Shown: in pieces, positions 4,669 through 8,501 of the stretch
Layout of the letters: each line of letters opens with the position of its first letter
How positions within the stretch are numbered: position 1 is the first letter of the stretch
NCBI GenBank assembly: GCA_030698965.1
Contig: JAUYLM010000057.1
Span: forward strand, 1-8,501
Reading direction: 5' to 3'
DNA length: 8,501 nt
Source: a bacterium
GTDB taxonomy: Bacteria; Patescibacteriota; Minisyncoccia; Phycocordibacterales; PALSA-1337
Translations under genes and position numbers: made by a program
The notes under the pieces: generated by a model
What the model was told of the DNA's origin: nothing
Database searches by the model: none
What the model saw: the letters and a program-made list of their open reading frames with translations, nothing else

Positions 4669-6066
4669 CTAGAAACCATCGCTCTTTCCGGCGTCAAACT
4701 CTCCAAAGTCACTCTTATCAATACTCATGAACGTTGTTTTTTTATCGTCGAAGTAAAGCTCAACCATTCCAGTCGGACCATTCCTGTGCTTTTCAATCAA
4801 AATCTTTGCAATATTTGGTCTAGCAGAATCTTTATCATACTTATCTTCGCGATGAATGAACATAACGACATCGGCGTCCTGCTCAATAGATCCGGAATCT
4901 CGAAGATCGGAAAGACGTGGCTGGCCTCCCCTTGACTCAACAGCACGGTTAAGTTGTGATAGGGCAATCACTGGAACTTCCAATTCCCGTGCAAGTTGTT
5001 TGAGAGATCTGGAAATCTCAGTCACCTGTTGGACCATATTGTCCGCATGGCGGGCTTGCGTCGGTACCATGAGCTGAAGGTAGTCTACTATTATCAGACC
5101 CAGACCTTTTTCGCTCTTTAACCTTCTGGCTACGGCGCGCATTTTTAAAATATTGTTTGCAGGCTGGTCGTCGATGTAGATCGGGGCATTGGAAAGCCGG
5201 TCCATGGCATCACGAATGGATTTGAAGTCATGTTCGATAGACAGGTTATGCCCTGTGCGTATTTTCCAGGCGTCCACCTGAGATTCAGCTGAAAGCATAC
5301 GGTCTACCAACTGCTGAGAGCTCATTTCAAGAGAAAAGATACCCACGGGGACATTGTGGTCGATGGCAGCCTTGCGGGCTATGTCTAGTGCTAGAGCAGT
5401 TTTTCCCATGGAAGGCCGCGCGGCAAGAATAATAAGATCAGACTTCTGAAATCCAGACAGCTTATTATCTAATGTCTGGAAGCCGGAAGGCACTCCGCGC
5501 AATTCATCCTTACTATTATGTAGCTTGTCTATTCTCTCCCAAGCTTCTCCTAGGGTATCTCTCAAGGCGACGAACTTATGAGTTCCTGTGAAGTTTGTGA
5601 CCTCGAATATTTTCTTTTCCGCCTTATCTAGCAGTTCATCAAGATCCCCGGCTTCATCGAAGCCCAACTCGCCGACGTATTCTGAGGCGTTTATGAGGTC
5701 CCTCATAATATTTTTTTTGTGGACTATCTCCGCGTAGTATTTGGCATTTGTGGAGGATGGCACTCCCTGCACGAGCTCAGTCAGATAGCTCATGCCTCCG
5801 GTCTGCTCCAAAATTTCTTTTTCCTTGAGGCGCGCGGATAGGGAAAGGAGGTCAATGGGAATGCCTTTTCCATGAAGTTCCATGATTATCGTCCAGATGA
5901 GACGGTGGCGGTCGGAATAGAAAGACCTTTCGTTGATGATATCCACAACTTCATGCATGACCTCCGGACGGATCATGATAGAGCCAAGAAGAGCTTTTTC
6001 CGCTTCCAGGCTCTGCGGCGGAATGCGGAGATCCTTGGTCTTAAAATATGGTGAGGTGGGGGTCAT
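4669..6066 (-). CDS. dnaB: Replicative DNA helicase DnaB
   Basis: 465 residues, the normal DnaB length, with no intein. The N-terminal helical domain (about 15-115) opens with RIPPQSLEAEKALLGSIM, the family start; a linker follows, then the RecA-like motor from about 190. Walker A is ARPSMGKT (216-223), the catalytic Glu follows in SLEMS (E247), Walker B is LIIVDYLQL (D328), and the arginine finger lies in KHRNGPTG (R428). The hexamer encircles the lagging-strand template and unwinds the fork 5' to 3', recruiting primase. The N-terminal ten residues and the charged C-terminal tail after about 450 are the variable parts. The ATG has no Shine-Dalgarno and lies 14 nt after an extended -10, so the leader is only a few nt. 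The TAG abuts the uppS-like stop on the opposite strand. It is not linked here to the usual rplI partner. Confidence 0.98.
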   Translation of the reverse strand: MTPTSPYFKTKDLRIPPQSLEAEKALLGSIMIRPEVMHEVVDIINERSFYSDRHRLIWTIIMELHGKGIPIDLLSLSARLKEKEILEQTGGMSYLTELVQGVPSSTNAKYYAEIVHKKNIMRDLINASEYVGELGFDEAGDLDELLDKAEKKIFEVTNFTGTHKFVALRDTLGEAWERIDKLHNSKDELRGVPSGFQTLDNKLSGFQKSDLIILAARPSMGKTALALDIARKAAIDHNVPVGIFSLEMSSQQLVDRMLSAESQVDAWKIRTGHNLSIEHDFKSIRDAMDRLSNAPIYIDDQPANNILKMRAVARRLKSEKGLGLIIVDYLQLMVPTQARHADNMVQQVTEISRSLKQLARELEVPVIALSQLNRAVESRGGQPRLSDLRDSGSIEQDADVVMFIHREDKYDKDSARPNIAKILIEKHRNGPTGMVELYFDDKKTTFMSIDKSDFGEFDAGKSDGF

Positions 6067-6231
6067 GTTGTTGTGTTTTTATTCTAGCATACGGCAGAGG
6101 AATGGTTCAGTGTGTATAATCGTGAAAAATTGGGGAAACAGTGGGTAAGCTGGGGATATTGCAATTTTCTGTATATTTGCTTTTGTGGTATAGGCGTATT
6201 TGGGGGAGTAGCGGTATCTGTGCAATAACAA
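6067..6231. other. Non-coding spacer upstream of dnaB
   Basis: Between the dnaB start and the terminator of the next gene I see no gene. It holds the dnaB promoter and a G-rich stretch with TGGGGA at 6131 and 6151 and GTGGG at 6141, spaced by 10 nt. TGGGGATAT (6151-6159) resembles a degenerate DnaA box (TGTGGATAA), but no consensus box is present. Short ORFs here have unlike-protein composition. Confidence 0.5.
6081..6089 (-). promoter_or_regulatory. Extended -10 promoter for dnaB
   Basis: On the - strand this reads TG-c-TAGAAT, an extended -10 with 5 of 6 consensus bases, 14 nt before the dnaB ATG. The -35 region, 17 nt upstream, is poor (TGAACC), as is usual when TGn is present. The predicted leader is about 7 nt. 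Confidence 0.5.
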
Positions 6232-6269
6232 ACCACGCCTTTGAGAAAATAAATCCTCGTGGGCGTGGT
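6232..6269 (-). terminator. Hairpin terminator after the 89-residue gene
   Basis: ACCACGCC (6232-6239) pairs with GGCGTGGT (6262-6269), an 8-bp GC-rich stem around a 22-nt loop that may contain a further GAG/CTC pairing. On the - strand it begins 23 nt after the stop of the 6293-6562 gene and is followed by TTTGTTATT, a broken U-tract, so it fits a rho-independent terminator for that gene. Confidence 0.6.
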
Positions 6270-6292
6270 GAGGTGGAAAAAGTTTCTGCTGT

Positions 6293-6562
6293 TCATGATT
6301 GTACCCGATGAATTTCCAGCCTGGTTTCTTTAAAGGTTTCCAAGAGCGCCGATTCGATCCAGTCTTCCTTGGTCTGCAACCATAGGTCGGCTGTTATTCT
6401 GCATACATTATTTTTTAGGATGATGATGTTGCAGTTCACATTGACTTCTGGCTGCATTTTTCGCAGACTTCGAATGAACCTATCGATCTCCGCGTCATTT
6501 TTGCTTTCAGCCACAATGCTGACTCTTTCTCCTGACATTATGTCTTGGACTATTTTTTCCAT
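6293..6562 (-). CDS. Unrecognised 89-residue cytosolic protein
   Basis: I do not recognise a family. The product alternates predicted helix and strand: helix 1-11, a strand around VSIVAES, helix 22-36 (KNDAEIDRFIRSLRKM), two strands around VNVNCNIIILKNNVCRITADLWL, helix 64-79, and a final strand (RLEIHRV). This suggests a small alpha/beta fold with no signal peptide or membrane helix. It has two cysteines (C44, C54). It has a full expression set: TATAAT at 6590-6595 on this strand, an AGGTG Shine-Dalgarno at 6570-6574 spaced 7 nt from the ATG, and a terminator 23 nt after TGA. That makes a real monocistronic gene likely. It starts divergently from the ABC-ATPase remnant and lies behind dnaB on the same strand, separated from it by the terminator. 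Confidence 0.7.
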   Translation of the reverse strand: MEKIVQDIMSGERVSIVAESKNDAEIDRFIRSLRKMQPEVNVNCNIIILKNNVCRITADLWLQTKEDWIESALLETFKETRLEIHRVQS

Positions 6563-6569
6563 TTTGTAT

Positions 6570-6574
6570 CACCT
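6570..6574 (-). promoter_or_regulatory. Shine-Dalgarno AGGTG for the 89-residue gene
   Basis: On the - strand AGGTG lies 7 nt before the ATG at 6560-6562. It is the second clear Shine-Dalgarno in the window. Confidence 0.55.
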
Positions 6575-6589
6575 GCCTTTCTGGGATTT

Positions 6590-6595
6590 ATTATA
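6590..6595 (-). promoter_or_regulatory. Consensus -10 TATAAT for the 89-residue gene
   Basis: A perfect TATAAT on the - strand, 27 nt before the ATG, leaving room for a 5' leader with the AGGTG Shine-Dalgarno. No convincing -35 is seen. Confidence 0.5.
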
Positions 6596-6605
6596 CAATG
6601 AAACA

Positions 6606-6614
6606 TGCTAATAT
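6606..6614 (+). promoter_or_regulatory. Extended -10 before the ABC-ATPase remnant
   Basis: TG-c-TAATAT ends 6 nt before the ATG at 6621, the same leaderless spacing as rmuC, yqeY and recR. It suggests the start signals of the truncated gene are preserved. Confidence 0.4.
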
Positions 6615-6620
6615 ATAAAC

Positions 6621-6737
6621 ATGATTTCTGAAACCCTCCTGAAATTAGACGACATCCATGTCCACTATGGCGGTGTGAAAGCTCTCGATAAAAACTGGTA
6701 TTCTGGAAAAGGTATTTTTGTCCTAAATAATGTATAA
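6621..6737 (+). pseudogene. Truncated N-terminus of an ABC-transporter ATPase (Liv-type)
   Basis: A 38-codon ORF, too short for ordinary gene calling, begins MISETLLKLDDIHVHYGG and continues VKALD. This is the standard opening of branched-chain amino-acid-type ABC ATPases (LivF/LivG style: LLxVxxLxVxYGGxKAL), including the aromatic A-loop Tyr16 that stacks on adenine. After ALD the similarity stops: no Walker A (GPNGAGKTT) follows in any frame, and the ORF ends at TAA 6735-6737. Thus about 22 of about 235 residues survive, and the product cannot bind or hydrolyse ATP as an ABC domain. The start and extended -10 look intact. It may be a remnant after deletion, the edge of a recombination event, or an assembly join. 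The family call rests on about 20 residues, so it is moderate. Confidence 0.55.
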
Positions 6738-6770
6738 TTGTCGAATCATGATCTAACGTGCGTGTGATTG

Positions 6771-6779
6771 TGGTATTAT
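6771..6779 (+). promoter_or_regulatory. Extended -10 before the coiled-coil small ORF
   Basis: TG-g-TATTAT (5 of 6 consensus) lies 20 nt before the ATG at 6800 and 43 nt before the ATG at 6823. No -35 is visible at the right distance. Confidence 0.4.
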
Positions 6780-6822
6780 AAATCTAATACACAAAAACTA
6801 TGTTAAATACAGAAGATTCGAT

Positions 6823-6972
6823 ATGATAGATGAAACTCTAAAAGGTGTTCAAGGTCAGATTCGAGGAGTTCATAATCGTATAGATACGCATGTTTTGGAA
6901 TATGTAAGACAAGATCAACATAAAAAATTGGAAAAGAGGGTAAATAAACTGGAAAAGCTCGCTGCTGTATAG
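6823..6972 (+). CDS. Small coiled-coil protein, 49 residues
   Basis: ATG 6823 to TAG 6970-6972 encodes 49 residues. The sequence is highly charged with heptad-like spacing (VQGQIRGVHNRID, then LEYVRQDQHKKLEKRVNKLEKL), predicting one or two amphipathic helices. I recall similar short proteins with an EYVRxDxHxxLEKRVxxLEK ending recurring in Patescibacteria genomes, sometimes longer at the N-terminus; function unknown. A weak Shine-Dalgarno-like AGAAG lies 7 nt upstream (6811-6815). An 8-codon ORF (ATG 6800, MLNTEDSI, TGA 6824-6826) overlaps its start as ATGA, so translation may be coupled, or a frameshift may have split a longer gene. Its stop is 31 nt before aspS. Confidence 0.5.
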   Translation: MIDETLKGVQGQIRGVHNRIDTHVLEYVRQDQHKKLEKRVNKLEKLAAV

Positions 6973-6985
6973 GTAGCCATAGTTG

Positions 6986-6994
6986 TGCTAGTAT
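6986..6994 (+). promoter_or_regulatory. Extended -10 promoter for aspS
   Basis: TG-c-TAGTAT ends at 6994, 9 nt before the ATG at 7004 and touching the alternative ATG at 6995. Transcription from it would begin at about 7001-7004, which rules out 6995 as a start on this mRNA and fits a leaderless start at 7004. Confidence 0.45.
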
Positions 6995-7003
6995 ATGGAC
7001 ACT

Positions 7004-8293
7004 ATGGAAAGAACATATATAAAGGATTTGGAGCAAAAGACTGGGAAAAATGTCGCCCTATTTGGTTTTGTGCATATACTGCGAGTACAAAGTAAGATTA
7101 TTTTCCTCATCCTTCGTGATATAACAGGAACCGTTCAGGTGGTGATCATGAAAGATAATCCTGTTTTTGGAATTGCCAAAGGACTCTCACACGAATCAGT
7201 TGTAAAAATATATGGCTTGATCAAGGCGGAAGTCAATGCTCCAGGAGGTTTCGAAATATCAGCAGAAAGGATAGAAGTGCTTTCAGTCGCCGATCCAGAA
7301 TTGCCGATTCCTGTAGTCGTAAAGACAGGAGAGGAGACAGAGGCACCGATTCGCCTTGATTATAGATGGATTGATCTGCGAAAGCCGGAGAAATCCAAAA
7401 TATTCAAGGTTTGGACGGAATTTGAAAAGGGGTTCAGAGAATATTGGCTAGCCAATAATTTTATTCAGCTCTATCCACCGTCATTCATGAGCACTCCGTC
7501 AGAGACTGGAGCAGAAGTTTTTGAAGTAAATTACTTTGATAAAAAGGCGTACCTTGCACAGTCTCCTCAATTCTACAAACAGATGGGAATAGCCAGTGGT
7601 TTTGAAAAGGTCTTCATGGTTGCCCCGGTTTTTCGAGCAGAACTTTCCTTTACGACCCGTCATGTTACGGAGTTTACAGGGTGGGACTTTGAAATGGCAT
7701 ATATCAACTCCCATCATGATCTAATGGATGCGGAGGAAGATATGATAATCAGTGGATTCACATCACTGAAAAAATCTTTTCCTGAACTAAATATAGAAAT
7801 TCCGTCAAAACCATTTCCACGGATTCCGATTGTGGAAGCTAAAAAAATATTGGCAGAAAGAGGAATTTCTTCTGGCGAAGAGCATGACCTTTCTCCTGAA
7901 GAAGAAAAAGGAATATTCGAATATGTAAGGGAGGTGAAAAAACACGAGTTTGTCTTTATTACTGACTATCACAAATCAAAAAGTGTTTTCTACCATATGC
8001 GCCACCCAGAGGATAATGACAGATCACGAAGAGCCGATCTTATTTACCGCGGAATAGAAGTCACAACACTTGCGCAGAGAGAACATCGCCCAGAAATTCT
8101 GGAAAAGCAGGCAGTAGAGAAGGGAATGAATGTGGAATCATTGCGTGATTACTTGAATTTCTTCAAATGGGGATGTCCCCCTCATGGAGGTGCGGGTCTA
8201 GGTCCAGCGAGATTCATAATGAAGATTCTTGATCTGCCGAATGTGCGCGAGGCTACATATCTTCCTAGGGATGTGAAGCGGTTGAATCCTTAA
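7004..8293 (+). CDS. aspS: Aspartate--tRNA(Asp/Asn) ligase, archaeal/eukaryal-type
   Basis: 429 residues from ATG 7004 (432 from ATG 6995). The N-terminal OB-fold anticodon-binding domain spans about 1-105. The class II catalytic core follows: motif 1 around IQLYPPSFMST, motif 2 FRAELSFTTRHVTEFTGWDFEM (about 210-231), and motif 3 GAGLGPARFIMKIL (about 396-409). AQSPQFYKQM is the usual active-site strand. At about 430 residues, and without the roughly 120-residue GAD insertion of bacterial AspRS, it belongs to the archaeal/eukaryal type. In the OB fold His24 (GFVH) and Pro77-Pro80 region (APGGFE) match the His/Pro pair I recall for the non-discriminating enzyme of Methanothermobacter. It therefore probably also makes Asp-tRNA(Asn) for conversion by GatCAB. 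It is monocistronic: promoter just upstream, terminator just after. Catalytic residues look intact. Confidence 0.93.
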   Translation: MERTYIKDLEQKTGKNVALFGFVHILRVQSKIIFLILRDITGTVQVVIMKDNPVFGIAKGLSHESVVKIYGLIKAEVNAPGGFEISAERIEVLSVADPELPIPVVVKTGEETEAPIRLDYRWIDLRKPEKSKIFKVWTEFEKGFREYWLANNFIQLYPPSFMSTPSETGAEVFEVNYFDKKAYLAQSPQFYKQMGIASGFEKVFMVAPVFRAELSFTTRHVTEFTGWDFEMAYINSHHDLMDAEEDMIISGFTSLKKSFPELNIEIPSKPFPRIPIVEAKKILAERGISSGEEHDLSPEEEKGIFEYVREVKKHEFVFITDYHKSKSVFYHMRHPEDNDRSRRADLIYRGIEVTTLAQREHRPEILEKQAVEKGMNVESLRDYLNFFKWGCPPHGGAGLGPARFIMKILDLPNVREATYLPRDVKRLNP

Positions 8294-8303
8294 TTCCGTA
8301 TAT

Positions 8304-8339
8304 AAAAAACCAACGCCACCCTGAAGGCAGCGTTGTTTT
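8304..8339. terminator. Bidirectional rho-independent terminator after aspS
   Basis: CAACGC (8311-8316) pairs with GCGTTG (8330-8335) around a 13-nt loop, flanked by A6 (8304-8309) and T4 (8336-8339). Forward it ends aspS 11 nt after its stop; in reverse the stem is followed by GGTTTTTTATAT, a better U-tract, suggesting that a - strand gene also ends here. Confidence 0.75.
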
Positions 8340-8351
8340 GGCTGATGACTC

Positions 8352-8501
8352 TCACTGTATCGGAGTCAGTCGCCGTGATTGGGAGTAGCGTAGGAATCTG
8401 GACATCGCATCAGCTTCATCCATTGGTGCCATATGTCCTGCCTCCAGCCATCTTCCCCGTAAATATCTGGAAGCCTTCGATGAAGATACGAGCTTGGCAT
8501 C
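8352..8501 (-). CDS. Possible C-terminal end of an unknown gene (partial)
   Basis: On the - strand one frame is open from the right edge to TGA (8352-8354), giving 49 residues with ordinary protein composition, including SKASRYLRGRWLEAG and MDEADAMSRFLRYSQSRR. It stops 13 nt before the terminator whose stronger U-tract faces this strand, as expected for a gene end. I recognise no family. The call is weak because another - frame (to a TGA at 8369-8371) and a + frame from the ATG at 8345 are open over nearly the same stretch. Confidence 0.35.
   Translation of the reverse strand, partial: DAKLVSSSKASRYLRGRWLEAGHMAPMDEADAMSRFLRYSQSRRLTPIQ

Noticed and set aside
6157..6227. Inverted repeat TATTGCA/TGCAATA
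   Set aside because: The arms are 7 bp and AT-rich with a 57-nt loop, so stable pairing is unlikely and chance occurrence is likely.
6084..6296. Reverse ORF of 70 residues overlapping the 89-residue gene's stop as ATGA
   Set aside because: It runs through the hairpin terminator and the dnaB promoter region, and its composition (many Pro, Thr, Cys, His) is unlike a folded protein.
6733..6750. TATAAT 9 nt before an ATG
   Set aside because: The ATG at 6748 opens only two codons before a stop; the box may be a promoter by sequence but serves no visible gene directly.
8345..8501. Open + strand frame from ATG 8345
   Set aside because: It has no Shine-Dalgarno or -10 at the usual distance, hydrophobic/Pro-rich shadow-like composition, and the terminator orientation favours a - strand gene.

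Overview
The window looks like a chromosomal segment of a small-genome bacterium, most likely from the Candidate Phyla Radiation (Patescibacteria, perhaps Paceibacteria/Parcubacteria). This is an inference. It rests on very tight packing, near-absence of Shine-Dalgarno sequences in front of core genes, start codons placed 6-9 nt after -10 boxes (leaderless style), shortened and divergent core enzymes, and an archaeal-type aspartyl-tRNA synthetase in a bacterial gene setting. UGA is read as stop, which argues against SR1/Gracilibacteria. No diagnostic rRNA is present.

Layout. 2-139 (+) is the tail of a histidine kinase. 143-592 (-) is a YqeY/GatB-tail protein, divergent from 611-1606 (+), a membrane-anchored RmuC. 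1619-1936 (+) is ribosomal protein L21, without L27 behind it. 2066-2572 (+) is a GRDP-like WHxH/HH protein with its own promoter and a real Shine-Dalgarno. 2636-3403 (+) is a Ser-Asp-His alpha/beta hydrolase. 3400-4002 (-) is RecR, divergent from 4060-4668 (+), a short cis-prenyltransferase (UppS family). 4669-6066 (-) is the replicative helicase DnaB. 6067-6292 is non-coding, with dnaB promoter elements and a terminator for the next gene. 6293-6562 (-) is an unrecognised 89-residue protein. 6563-7003 is a loose region with a truncated ABC-ATPase start (6621-6737) and a 49-residue coiled-coil ORF (6823-6972). 7004-8293 (+) is an archaeal-type, probably non-discriminating AspRS, followed by a bidirectional terminator. 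8352-8501 (-) may be the end of another gene.

Themes. Recombination and replication genes (rmuC, recR, dnaB) share the window with translation genes (rplU, aspS, yqeY) and one lipid-carrier gene, but they are not one operon. Orientation flips repeatedly and the three convergent junctions are separated by +3, -4 and 0 nt. The accessory-looking part (GRDP-like gene, hydrolase, orphan 89-aa gene, ABC remnant, coiled-coil ORF) differs from the core part in having Shine-Dalgarno sequences, hairpins and spacer DNA.

I see no phage, CRISPR, transposon, tRNA or rRNA. The most interesting points are an 18-bp divergent intergenic region that seems to be one near-symmetric two-way promoter for leaderless genes, an ABC-ATPase stub that keeps its promoter, and active-site departures in the UppS-like and RecR proteins.
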